From Arthrobacter sp. NEB 688 (GTDB taxonomy: Bacteria; Actinomycetota; Actinomycetes; Actinomycetales; Dermatophilaceae): a DNA stretch of 64,000 nt. This document shows positions 54,675 through 63,700 of this stretch, one piece after another. The stretch is taken from the NCBI RefSeq assembly GCF_013201035.1, contig NZ_CP053707.1, forward strand, positions 3,100,001 to 3,164,000, read 5' to 3'. The position numbers were made by a program, and so were the translations under genes. Numbering within the stretch: the first letter of the stretch is position 1; each line of letters starts with the position of its first letter. The notes under the pieces were generated by a model that was given only the letters and a program-made list of their open reading frames with translations, ran no database searches and was not told the DNA's origin.

Positions 54675-55733
54675 TCACGGAGCTGCCGTGGGGTTCGCCT
54701 CGGGCGGCGCCGGCCGGTGCCGGCCGTCCGTCGGCGGGAGGGGGGCGGGGGCCGGGCCGTCGTGCAGGTGGCACGCGGTCTGCTGGCCCTCGCCCGTGGT
54801 CGTCAGACGCGGGCGGGTGGTGCGGCAGACCTCCATGACGAACGGGCACCGGGTGTGGAAGGTGCAGCCCGGAGGCGGCGAGGCGGGGTCTGGCAGCTCG
54901 CCGGCGACGACGCTCGAGGTCGACCGGCTGCGGCCGAGCGACGGGGCGGCGGCGAGCAGGGCCTGCGTGTAGGGGTGCTTCGGCGCGGCGAACAGGGCGT
55001 CGGCGGGCCCCCTCTCGACGACGCGGCCGAGGTAGAGGACCACGACCTCGTCCGCGATGCGTTCCAGGACGGCGAGGTCGTGGGTGATGAAGACGTACGC
55101 CAGGCCGAGCTCCCGCTGGAGGCGCTGGAAGAGGTTGAGCACCTGCGCCTGGACGGACACGTCGAGGGCGGAGACGGGCTCGTCGGCCACGATGAGCCGC
55201 GGCTCGGCGGCCAGGGCCCGCGCGATGCTGACCCGCTGACGCCCACCGCCCGACAGCTGCCCGGGCTTGCGCTCGGCCCACTCGGCGGGGAACCCGACCT
55301 GCTCCAGCAGCTCACCGACCCGCTCGCGCCGGGCGTCGCGCGACGTCATGCCGCCGACCGTGAGGACCTCGTCGATCGCGCTCCCGATCGTCAGGTACGG
55401 GTTGAGCGAGGTGTACGGGTCCTGGAGCACGACCTGGATGTCACGACGCCGGCGCCGGCCGGCGTCCGCCCCGGGGCCCGTGGCGGGCACGCCGTCCACG
55501 AGGACCTGCCCGGCGTCGGCCCGCTCGAGCTGGAGCAGGAGCCGCCCCAGCGTGCTCTTGCCCGAGCCGGTCTCCCCGACGATGCCGAGGGTGCGACCGC
55601 GCTCCACCGACAGGTCGACCTCGTCGACCGCACGCAGGGTGCGCGGGGCCTGGCGCCGGAGCCACTGGCGGGCCGAGCGCGGCAGCGCGTAGTGCCGCGA
55701 CAGCCCGCGGGCCTCGAGCAGCGGTGCGCTCAC
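54675..55733 (-). CDS. oligopeptide-type ABC transporter, ATPase (OppF-like)
   Basis: The 352-residue ATPase has Walker A GETGSGKS, Q-loop VVLQDPYTSLNP, signature LSGGGRQR and Walker B LIVADEPVSALD, and the Cys-containing tail (PGCTFHTRCPFVMEVCRTT). The GTG at 55733 overlaps the stop of a 29-codon upstream frame (GTGA), implying translational coupling. It is the first full gene of the transporter operon. Confidence 0.92.
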   Translation of the reverse strand: MSAPLLEARGLSRHYALPRSARQWLRRQAPRTLRAVDEVDLSVERGRTLGIVGETGSGKSTLGRLLLQLERADAGQVLVDGVPATGPGADAGRRRRRDIQVVLQDPYTSLNPYLTIGSAIDEVLTVGGMTSRDARRERVGELLEQVGFPAEWAERKPGQLSGGGRQRVSIARALAAEPRLIVADEPVSALDVSVQAQVLNLFQRLQRELGLAYVFITHDLAVLERIADEVVVLYLGRVVERGPADALFAAPKHPYTQALLAAAPSLGRSRSTSSVVAGELPDPASPPPGCTFHTRCPFVMEVCRTTRPRLTTTGEGQQTACHLHDGPAPAPLPPTDGRHRPAPPEANPTAAP

Positions 55734-55819
55734 GACGCACCCCCGCCGACGCGCGGCGACGCCGCTGCGGTCCGGGGCCTCACCGAGGCGCGGGCTTCGG
55801 TCACCTGTGCAGCAGACAT
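55730..55819 (-). CDS. 29-residue leader peptide coupled to the oppF-like gene
   Basis: An ATG at 55819 with CGGAGG 5 bases upstream (a near-ideal Shine-Dalgarno) opens a 29-codon frame, MSAAQVTEARASVRPRTAAA and nine more residues. Its TGA overlaps the GTG of the OppF-like gene. The overlap and strong ribosome site suggest it is translated and drives translation of the transporter genes. The sequence is Ala/Arg/Ser-rich with no known match. It could instead be a chance frame. Confidence 0.5.
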   Translation of the reverse strand: MSAAQVTEARASVRPRTAAASPRVGGGAS

Positions 55820-55842
55820 GGAACCTCCGGGGCCGTCGACCA

Positions 55843-55894
55843 CGATTGTCGTTTGTCGACAATTCACCATGACGGGCGTGGCTCCCCCTGTCAA
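55843..55894 (-). promoter_or_regulatory. promoter and FCD-type operator of the transporter operon
   Basis: On the minus strand TTGACA (55894-55889) is a consensus -35; CATGGT (55871-55866) lies 17 bases downstream as a weak -10. Just after it is TTGTCGACAA (55853-55862), a perfect palindrome, with a second half-site ATTGTCG beside it (55845-55851). The same TGTCGACA core is in the two other promoters of the cluster. Confidence 0.65.
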
Positions 55895-56040
55895 TGCCCT
55901 CTCGGCGGGCGAGCACGGACGCTCTGCGGGGCCGGTCGAAACGGTGCTGTATCGCGAGTCCGTCATCCGCACAGTCGTTTTCGCGACGGTCAGGTGGCTG
56001 CCTCGCCCGGTGCGGCGAGCCTCGCTCGCCCCCCGGGCCG

Positions 56041-56454
56041 TCATCGCGTCCCCAGGTGGAGGATGGCGTCCATCTCCACCTTGACCTCGCGCAGGCCGGC
56101 CACGACGGTGGTCCGCGCCGGCGGAGCCTCGGGGAAGAACTCCGCGTAGGCGCGGTTGAACTCCGCGAAGTCCGCACCGTCGGCCAGGTAGGCGGTGACC
56201 TTGACGCACCGGTCGAGGCTCGCGCCCGCGGCCGCCGCCACCGCGGCGAGGTTCTCCAGCGTGCGCACCGTCTCCGCGTGCACGTCCCGGGGGACGTACG
56301 ACCCGTCGGGCTCGCGGGGCACCTGGCCCGAGACGAAGAGGAGGTCCCCGGCGCGGACGGCCTGGGAGTAGGGCCCGGCCGGCCTCGGGGCCCGGTCGGT
56401 CCGCACGACCGTGGTGGGTGCGAGCCCGCCCGGCCCGTGGTCGGAGCCGGTCAT
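56041..56454 (-). CDS. RidA family (YjgF/Rid) enamine/imine deaminase
   Basis: The 137-residue protein carries the Rid pattern: APRPAGPYSQAVRAGDLLFVSGQVP, TLENLAAVAAAAGASLDRCVKVTAYL, RTTVVAGL and the C-terminal VKVEMDAIL. The Arg that binds substrate carboxylate is in the PPARTTVV segment. RidA hydrolyses 2-aminoacrylate-type imines made by PLP enzymes. It overlaps the aminotransferase gene by four bases, supporting a joint role. Confidence 0.9.
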   Translation of the reverse strand: MTGSDHGPGGLAPTTVVRTDRAPRPAGPYSQAVRAGDLLFVSGQVPREPDGSYVPRDVHAETVRTLENLAAVAAAAGASLDRCVKVTAYLADGADFAEFNRAYAEFFPEAPPARTTVVAGLREVKVEMDAILHLGTR

Positions 56455-57713
56455 GTCGACGACCCCTGGGACGCCGGGACGTGCTCGTCGTGCGTGGTGC
56501 CCGACGCGCTCGTGAGGGCGGCCGTCATGCGGTCCAGCGCCTCCCACCATCCCTGCTCCTCCCGGGCGTAGCAGATGCGGAAGCGCCCGATGCCCGACGG
56601 CCCGAACTGGTACCCGGGGCTGACGACGACGCCGGCCTCCTGCTGCAGGAGGCGCGCGACCTCGACGTCGGACAGCCCGAGCTCGGAGACGTCGGCCCAC
56701 AGGTAGGCGGTCCCCCGCCCCGGGCTGACCCGCAGCCCCGGCACCGCGCGCAGCCGCGCGACGGTCTCGTCGCGCAGGGCCCGCAGCTCGTCCACCCGGC
56801 GCGCGACGAACTCGACGTCGTCGACGAGCCACCGCGAGAGCACGTGCTGCGCGTAGGCCGGCGCCCGCAGGCACATCATCGCGAGGGCCTGCTCGATGGC
56901 GTCGACCACCGGTGCGTCCGCGACGACCATGCCGACACGGAACCCGCTGAGCGACTCGGTCTTCGACCCCCCGAGGAGGGTGACCGTGCGCTCGAACATG
57001 CCGGGCTCCGCCGCGAGGTGGGAGTACCCGCCGTCGTAGACCAGCCGGCAGTACAGCTCGTCGATGAGCACCCGGAAGTCCCCGGCGCACGCGATGCGGC
57101 CGATGCGGGCGACCGTCTCGCTGCTGAAGACCGTCCCCGTCGGGTTGTTGGGGTTGGAGGTGACGTAGAGGGCGATGCCCCGGGCGCTCCACTCCTCCAG
57201 CCGGTCGAGGTCCGGCTGGAGCCCGTCCTCGGTCTCGACGAAGGGCAGCCGCAGGACCTCGGCGCCGAGGAAGCGGAGCATCCGCTCGACGAAGAGGTAC
57301 TCGGGGTCGGCGAGCACGACCAGGTCGCCCTCGTCGACGAGCGCCGCGAGGACGGCGAACAGGCCGCTCTGGGTGCCGGCGGTGATGGCGAGGTGCCGAG
57401 AAGGGTCGAGGTCGACCCCCAGGAGCCGCGAGAGGGAGGGCGCGCACGCCCCGCGCACCTCGTCGCTGCCCCGGTAGGCGGTGTAGGCGGTCTCGCCGTC
57501 CGCGTAGGCCGACGAGAAGCTGTCCAGCGCCCACTCGGGCGGCGGGAAGCGCACGGTGTCGAAGTGGGTCGTGTCGAGGAGCCCGTCCCCTGCACCGTTG
57601 AGCCCGAGGGAGAGGTCGGCCTCGCGCACCGACGTCCCGAGGAGCGGCCGGCGCTCCGGGAGGTGGGTGCGGCGGAGTCGGTGCGACTCCGGCCCGTCAG
57701 GAAGGTGAGCCAT
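56451..57713 (-). CDS. PLP-dependent aminotransferase, class I/II
   Basis: The 420-residue enzyme has the fold-type I blocks: TAGTQSGLFAVLAALVDEGDLVVLADPEY, VTSNPNNPTGTVFSSE, LIDELYCRLVY, and the Schiff-base Lys in LLGGSKTESLSGFRVGMVV near residue 250; the Arg for carboxylate binding is near RFRICYAREE. GGAGG precedes the ATG at 57713. It is the first gene of this transcript, with RidA coupled behind it. Amine donor and product unknown. Confidence 0.9.
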   Translation of the reverse strand: MAHLPDGPESHRLRRTHLPERRPLLGTSVREADLSLGLNGAGDGLLDTTHFDTVRFPPPEWALDSFSSAYADGETAYTAYRGSDEVRGACAPSLSRLLGVDLDPSRHLAITAGTQSGLFAVLAALVDEGDLVVLADPEYLFVERMLRFLGAEVLRLPFVETEDGLQPDLDRLEEWSARGIALYVTSNPNNPTGTVFSSETVARIGRIACAGDFRVLIDELYCRLVYDGGYSHLAAEPGMFERTVTLLGGSKTESLSGFRVGMVVADAPVVDAIEQALAMMCLRAPAYAQHVLSRWLVDDVEFVARRVDELRALRDETVARLRAVPGLRVSPGRGTAYLWADVSELGLSDVEVARLLQQEAGVVVSPGYQFGPSGIGRFRICYAREEQGWWEALDRMTAALTSASGTTHDEHVPASQGSST

Positions 57714-57787
57714 CAACGGCCTCCGATCGAGAAGCGACTGGATCACCAAACCGGCTGTGGCACAACGTTCGTAGGTGATGGGGGCCA

Positions 57788-57817
57788 AGTATGTCCAGCC
57801 CGTCGACTGTCGACAAG
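57788..57817 (-). promoter_or_regulatory. aminotransferase promoter with FCD-type operator
   Basis: On the minus strand TTGTCG (57816-57811) and CATACT (57793-57788) are spaced by exactly 17 bases. The palindrome TGTCGACA (57808-57815) overlaps the -35, a good place for a repressor. The promoter is ~75 bases before the start. Confidence 0.65.
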
Positions 57818-57892
57818 CAACAGATTCTGGTGCTCACCCGGAAGGGGTTCTACCGGTTCGTGACAGTGCCGCTCGGCGTCCTCTCCGACCCC

Positions 57893-57922
57893 TTGACGAA
57901 CTGTCGACAGTCGACCTAGCGT
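57893..57922 (+). promoter_or_regulatory. SDR promoter with FCD-type operator
   Basis: TTGACG (57893-57898) and TAGCGT (57917-57922) are spaced by 18 bases. CTGTCGACAG (57901-57910), a perfect palindrome, lies in the spacer, so bound repressor would block polymerase. The SDR gene begins ~80 bases downstream. Confidence 0.65.
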
Positions 57923-58004
57923 TCGCGGCGTCAGCGCCGGCGACCCCCGCCACGAGCCTGACCTCCCCCACGACGCACTCCCCCGAGGCCATCAGGAGCC
58001 GCTC

Positions 58005-58829
58005 ATGAACGTGTCCTACGACTTCACCGGCCGCGTGGCCGTCGTCACGGGCGCCGCCCGCGGCGTGGGCCGCGACCTCGTCGCGCAGCTCGTCGCGGCG
58101 GGCGCGCACGTCGTCGCCGCCGACCGCGACGAGGAGGGCCTCGCCGAGACCTGCGCGCCGCACGGCGACCGCGCCCGACCGGTCGTCGCGGACATCCGGT
58201 CGGCCCAGGACGCGGAGCGCGTCGTCGCCGCGGCCCGAGACGGCTTCGGACGCCTCGACTTCTGCGTCAACAACGCCGCCGTCGCTCCTCACGCGAGCGT
58301 GCTCGACGAACGGGTCGAGGTGTGGGACACCGTCTTCGCGGTGAACTGCCGCGGCACGTTCCTCATGACCCAGGCCGCTGCCCGGGTCATGATCGCCCAG
58401 GGCGAGGGCGGGCGGATCATCAACTTCTCGTCGGGTGTCTCCAACCGCGGGTCGGCCGGTGCGGCGGCCTACGCGAGCAGCCGCGCCGCCACCGAGAGCT
58501 TCACGCGGGTGGCGGCCATCGAGCTGGCCCCGCACGACATCCTCGTCAACTGCGTGAGCCCCGGCCTCATCGACACCCAGCCCAAGCCGCTGCCGCCGTC
58601 GATGGCCTCCTCCCTGGCCTCGCGCATCCCCGCGCTGCCGCTCGCCCGGGCGGGCGAGCCGGCGGAGGTCGGCCACCTCGTCCTGTGGCTCTGCTCCGAG
58701 GGCGCGGCCTACGTGACGGGGTCGCTCTGTCACGTCGACGGCGGTGCGGGCATCGGCGGGCGCTGGAGCGGCGTCGTCGTCGACGAGGACGTGCGCTACG
58801 ACTGGGTCACGGGGGCCGACCGCGGCTGA
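58005..58829 (+). CDS. SDR-family oxidoreductase with Arg in place of the catalytic Lys
   Basis: The 274-residue protein has the Rossmann motif VAVVTGAARGVGRDL, NNAAVA and catalytic Ser (NFSSGVSNRG). The usual YxxxK motif reads YASSR: Tyr is kept but the Lys is Arg. A C-terminal DGGAG and a Trp-rich tail follow. AGGAG precedes the ATG. The change may lower or alter activity. The promoter carries the cluster's palindrome, so it likely belongs to the same regulon, transcribed divergently from the aminotransferase. Confidence 0.85.
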   Translation: MNVSYDFTGRVAVVTGAARGVGRDLVAQLVAAGAHVVAADRDEEGLAETCAPHGDRARPVVADIRSAQDAERVVAAARDGFGRLDFCVNNAAVAPHASVLDERVEVWDTVFAVNCRGTFLMTQAAARVMIAQGEGGRIINFSSGVSNRGSAGAAAYASSRAATESFTRVAAIELAPHDILVNCVSPGLIDTQPKPLPPSMASSLASRIPALPLARAGEPAEVGHLVLWLCSEGAAYVTGSLCHVDGGAGIGGRWSGVVVDEDVRYDWVTGADRG

Positions 58830-58865
58830 CGCGCGGGACACGTGGTCGCGGCGCGAGCCGCCCGG

Positions 58866-58898
58866 GCGTGGGGCCACCCCCTGTCGGTGGCCCCACGC
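58866..58898. terminator. bidirectional terminator between SDR and esterase genes
   Basis: GCGTGGGGCCACC and its perfect complement GGTGGCCCCACGC surround a 7-base loop. It lies between two convergent stops, directly after 58829 and before 58899. Confidence 0.75.
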
Positions 58899-59831
58899 TC
58901 AGGTGGTGCGCAGGCCGCTGCCGATCGCCCCGACCCAGGTGTCCACGAAGGCGCGGCTGACGGTGGTCGGCAGCGCGTCGAAGGCGTGGAACGCGCCGGG
59001 GACGACCTCGAGCTCGGTCGGGACCCCGGCCTCCCGCAGCCGGCCGGCGAAGGCCATGTCCTCGTCGTGGAAGAGGTCCGCCGTGCCCACCCCGATCCAC
59101 GTCGGCGGCAGCCCCGCCAGGTCCTGCGCCCGGGCGGGCGCGGCGTACGCCGGGACGTCCGGCGACCCCGGCGCGACGCCGAGGTAGGAGCCCCAGCCGA
59201 AGGCGTTGGCCCGGTTGTCCCACACCCGGCGCACGGCGGCCCCGGGGTCGGCGGTGGCTGCCGTGCGGTCGTCGAGCATCGGGTGGACGAGCACCTGCTT
59301 CGCGACGCTCACCTCCCCCCGGTCACGGGCGGCGAGGGTGACGCCGACCGCGAGGCCTCCCCCGGCGCTGGCCCCCGCGACGACGAGGGGCAGGTCCGCC
59401 AGCTCCGGCAGCGCGGCCAGCCATCGCAGGGCGGCGTAGCAGTCCTCGAGCGGCGTCGGGAACGGGTGCTCGGGCGCGAGCCGGTACCGCGGCGCCACGA
59501 CCACGGCCTCCAGCTCGTCCGCGATGCGTCGGCAAGTGCGCGCGTCCTGCTGCGGCGAGCCGAGCACCATCCCGCCACCGTGCACCCACAGCACGCCGCC
59601 GCACGCGGTGCCCCGGGGACGGAAGACCAGCGCCTCGACCTCCCCGACCGACGCGGTGTAGGCGCCGGCGACCGGTCGGTGCGACGCGAACCGGCGGGAG
59701 AGCGCCAGGGACCTCGGGCCGAGCACCGCGGCCGACGGCAGGAGCCGCGCCGCCGTGCGGAGGTCCGGGTGGAAGTCGCTGGACGCCAGGCGCGCCCGCA
59801 GCCGGCCGGTCATCGTGCTCGTGGAGCTCAT
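58899..59831 (-). CDS. alpha/beta hydrolase-fold esterase (HSL family)
   Basis: The ~310-residue enzyme has the HSL-type oxyanion motif VLWVHGGGMVLGS, nucleophile GASAGGGLA, Asp in a GTADLFHDEDMAFA segment and His in PGAFHAFDA. Start chosen at the ATG 59831; an ATG at 59861 and one further down are alternatives. It is convergent with the SDR gene. It may hydrolyse esters or lactones; no substrate is indicated. Confidence 0.87.
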   Translation of the reverse strand: MSSTSTMTGRLRARLASSDFHPDLRTAARLLPSAAVLGPRSLALSRRFASHRPVAGAYTASVGEVEALVFRPRGTACGGVLWVHGGGMVLGSPQQDARTCRRIADELEAVVVAPRYRLAPEHPFPTPLEDCYAALRWLAALPELADLPLVVAGASAGGGLAVGVTLAARDRGEVSVAKQVLVHPMLDDRTAATADPGAAVRRVWDNRANAFGWGSYLGVAPGSPDVPAYAAPARAQDLAGLPPTWIGVGTADLFHDEDMAFAGRLREAGVPTELEVVPGAFHAFDALPTTVSRAFVDTWVGAIGSGLRTT

Positions 59832-59891
59832 CCCAGCATCCTGCGCGACACCCTCCCCCACGACAAGGACCCGTCCGACGGCGGTTCACGC

Positions 59892-59916
59892 CGCGGGACC
59901 CAAGACCGGTCCCGCG
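59892..59916 (-). terminator. hairpin after the DinB-like gene
   Basis: CGCGGGACC (59892-59900) pairs with GGTCCCGCG (59908-59916) around CAAGACC. It lies 86 bases past the stop of the minus-strand gene, and just before the start region of the esterase gene. Confidence 0.4.
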
Positions 59917-60001
59917 TGAGACCGAGAGATGCGGCACGCCCCGCATGACGCTGAACGACACCCGTGCTGGGTTGGTCAGCGCGCCTGAGGCCTCATGGCC
60001 T

Positions 60002-60727
60002 TCAGGCCCTGGCGGCAGCGAGCACATCGAGGTCGCGGGTGGCGAAACGCAGATGCTCCCACTCCTCTTCGAGAATGACGTGCACGCACTGGCGCACCGT
60101 CTCGGTCCGAGCCGGGTCGTTGGGGTTGGGACACTCGGTGTCGAGCAGCTCGCTCGTGGCTGTCGCCAGAAGCGCGCGGACCTGGGCCTGGCGGTCGGCC
60201 CGCGCAGCCAGGACGGCGTCGTACGGCGGGGGCGGGCCGGCGTCGATGGCGGCGTGACTCAGTCCGAGAGCATGGGCCTTCCGACCGGACTGCAGCGCGC
60301 CCCCGGGCAGCCACTTGTCGGTCGCGAACACCAGGTGGCGAAGTGTCTGGGCGAAGGACCACTCGCCGGCCACCGACTCGTCGACGATGCCGGGGGGCAT
60401 GGTGCCTGCACGCTCGACGGCGGAGGTCCAGGCGGCCTCGAGCGAGGTCCATGCGGTGCGAAGGCCGTCTGGTGACTCCGCCGCCTGGTGCTCGCGCCCG
60501 GGGAAGCGCTTGTCGAGCTCGGCTTCGACGTACGGCGTGATGTCGATGCCGTTGACGGTGACAGGCTCGCCGAACCGTAGCCACGGAGCGTCGATCTCCA
60601 GGCCGCTGATCTCGCAGCCGCGGATCACGGCGCGCGTCAGGTCGCACTCGACGAACCGGGCGCCGCGCAGGTCGGCGTCGACGTGAACCGTGCCGGACAG
60701 ATCCTTGCCCTGGGTGGAGGAGGCCAT
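60002..60727 (-). CDS. DinB-like four-helix protein with pentapeptide-like N-terminus
   Basis: The 241-residue protein starts with a short pentapeptide-repeat-like stretch (DLSGTVHVDADLRGARFVECDLTRAVIRGCEIS, residues ~9-42) and continues as a DinB-superfamily helical bundle: VAGEWSFAQTLRHLVFATDKWLP holds the first metal His, and HVILEEEWEHLRFATRDLDVL the last. DinB-like proteins include thiol-dependent S-transferases. Codon use is a little less GC3-biased than in neighbours. Function unknown. Confidence 0.72.
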   Translation of the reverse strand: MASSTQGKDLSGTVHVDADLRGARFVECDLTRAVIRGCEISGLEIDAPWLRFGEPVTVNGIDITPYVEAELDKRFPGREHQAAESPDGLRTAWTSLEAAWTSAVERAGTMPPGIVDESVAGEWSFAQTLRHLVFATDKWLPGGALQSGRKAHALGLSHAAIDAGPPPPYDAVLAARADRQAQVRALLATATSELLDTECPNPNDPARTETVRQCVHVILEEEWEHLRFATRDLDVLAAARA

Positions 60728-60799
60728 GCGGAATCTCTACCAGTCGGACCTGGCGGCGCCAAGGGATCGGACCGTCCAGCGCCTCGACTGCCTCCCCGC

Positions 60800-63700
60800 T
60801 CAGTGTGCGACGAGGTAGCCGTCGATGCTCACCGCACGGTTCGAGGTGGTCCTGATGGACAAGGTGCCGGTGCGGGTCGCCGTCAGCTGGGTGAGCCACC
60901 GAGTCTGCTGGTACCTGGTGGTGCTGCTGGCCAGTGAGACGCGTCCGAGCCTGGTGCTGCCGAGGTAGACGTCGACACTGCCGCACGTCGAGCACGTGGT
61001 GGCGACGATCCCTATCCGTCGACCGGTGACGCCCGTTCTGGTGAGCTTCGCTCCGCTCGTGACAGAGCGGGTGACGGTCTTGTCGAGCGCGGGGGTGGAG
61101 GTGCCCCTGACCCACGATCTCGAGGCGGTGAGGGAGCGGTCGTCGCCCGCCACGGAGGTGCAGCGTTCCGGCGTCCAGGCGCCGACGTTGCCGGCGGTGT
61201 CGCGGGCCCGGACGGCAACGCAGTAGTGGTACCCGCGGCTGACGCTGAGCGTGGCGCTCTTGGTGCTGAGTCCGGTCCCGGCGGTACTCCACGAGCCGAA
61301 GCTCGAGGTGGGCGACGCGCGGCGGTATCGCAGGTCGTAGCCGTTCAGACCGGAGCCGCCGGTGTCGGTCGCCGTCCAGCTCAGTTTCAGCGGGCTGGTC
61401 AGGGTTGCCGTGGGCAGAGCGGCCAGGGTCGCCGATGGCGCGGCGCCGTCGACCTGCCATGCGAGAGGCGTCGTGCTCGTGATGCCGGCAGGGTCGGTGG
61501 CTTCCACGTCGGCGGTGTGAGCCCCCGGTGCGAGAGTGCCTGGTCGCCACGTGCTGGAGCACGGCGACCACTGGCCGCCGTCCAGGCGGCACCGCAGGGG
61601 CAGGCCACCCACCGCGTCGTCGGGGTCGGTGGCCGTGAGCGCCACCGACGGGGTGGTGGTGGTCCAGGCCGGCAGGTTCGTGGTGACCTGCGGCGCGGAG
61701 GAGACGGGATCCCACCAAGCGGCGTCGGAGGCGAGCGGCAGGGTGGCGACGAGCCGGACGGTCGTCGAGGAGAGGTCGTAGACGTGGCTGGCCTCTCCCT
61801 GGGTGTACTGGTGGGCGCCGACGAAGAGGTACCGCCCGGTGGGGTCGTAGCGCAGGACGCCGGGGTAGGTGTACGAGGCGATGGCTCGACGCCCGCTGCC
61901 TGTCGCGGTGGTCTCCACGATGTCCTGGTCGTACCAGCCGTCGGCCCGTACGAAGCTGATCCGGCCGGTGCGGGAGATGGCCAGACCTGAGATGCCGGTG
62001 TCCTCGAGGACGGTGGAGCGGGCACCGGTGCCCAGGTCGACGCGGACGATGCTCTTGCCGTCGTCGGCGACCGCCAGGAAGGCCGACCCGTCCGGGAGCC
62101 ACCGGGGAGAGCTCAGGCCGGCCGTGGTGGCGACCTCGGTCATGGAGGAGCTGGCGGCGTCGAGGAAGAAGATCCCTCCCGGCTCGACGACCTCGCTTCC
62201 CCGGGTGACCCGCGGGCGGACCACGAGCGCTCGGGTCCCGTCCGGTGAGACGTCCGCCATGTGTGGGGCGTAGGTCGAGCTCGCGGTGGAGCCGGTGTTC
62301 GTCGTGGGTGTCATCCGGGTGATGTAGCCCCCGTACCCGTCACCCACGACGGCGAGCAGCGAGCCACGGCGGGGGTCGAAGCCCATGGACATGGGGAACC
62401 GTGAGCTCGATGGCGACGCGTAGCCGAAGGTCCCGCCGACGCTCCAGCCCTGGTCGGGGTTCACGGGAAGGGCGCCCTTGGACGTGCCGAGGATGAGCCA
62501 GGACTCAGGGACCGCGACGGTGGCCCACGGGCTCGGCATGTCTCGTCCGTCGCTCGTCTCCAGCACGACCCGGTACCGGTGGTCGCCGGTCGCGACGCCG
62601 CCGAGATCCCGCAGCCAGGACGACCCGGCGACCTGCGCCGCGGAGACGGTCGCCACCAGCGTGACGTCGTCGCCGACCAGTTGTTCGACGCGGTAGGACT
62701 TCACGCTGGTGGCCAGCGAGGAAGGGGGAGACCAGGTGAGCCTCAGCCCTCGTGGTGAGCTCACCCCGGTGGGAGCCGGCTGACCCAGCCCGTCGAGCTG
62801 CCCGACGGCGACCCCTGCCTCGACGACACCCTGCGCGGTGCCGAGGGCCACGAGGGCGCGTGACTCCTTGACGGCTCCGGCGGCCGGTGTGAAGGCGACG
62901 GCGACGTCGCAGGTGGCGCCGGGCTGAAGAGGTGCACCGATGCACGTACCGCCCGTCGCCGCCAGCCCGGACGGGGCGCCATCCGGCAGTGCCACCAGCT
63001 GCACCGACGTCACGTCGACGGGTGCGGTCCCGTCGTTGCGGACGGTGGCGGTCGTGGTGCTCGACGCGCCCGGGGCGGCTTGGGCGACCGCCGGACCCGT
63101 CAGCCGGGGCAGGCCGTACGGATCGGCTGTCCGCCAACGGAACCGAAGGCTCAGGTGGTGTCCGTTCCCGCAGTCCAGCTCTGCGTCGACGCTCTGGGAG
63201 GCCGGTCCGGCCAAGGCGTACGCGGTTCGGGTCACCGTCGCCGATCCGGTGGGGTTGTCGCACGACGTCCCGGCGCGCACACCGAGCGGCAGCTGCCCCT
63301 CACCGGACCCCACGTCGTACGTGCCGTCCGGCACGCGGACCTCGTCCATGGAGTGCCGCCAGTCCGAGCCGAAGGCCCGCGAACCGTTGACGGGGTACTG
63401 GAGCGCGGGGCCGTCCACCTCGACGCTGTCGAGATCGTCGGTGACCGCCGATGCCTGGTCCCAGACGGCGACCAGGACGCTTCGCGCCCCCTCGTAGGGG
63501 CCCGGCCACGGCACCCTCGACACGTCACCGGTCGGCGCCGTGGGTGCGCTCTCCCCACCTGAGTTGACGGCGGTGACCGTGTAGCTGACCGGCCCGGCCG
63601 TCTGAGCCGAGTCGTCGTTGTACTGCCCGTAGCCGTCGTACATCGAGGCCGGGATCTGCACGGTGTCGTCGCCCGACGCCGAGGAACGCGTGATCCGGTA

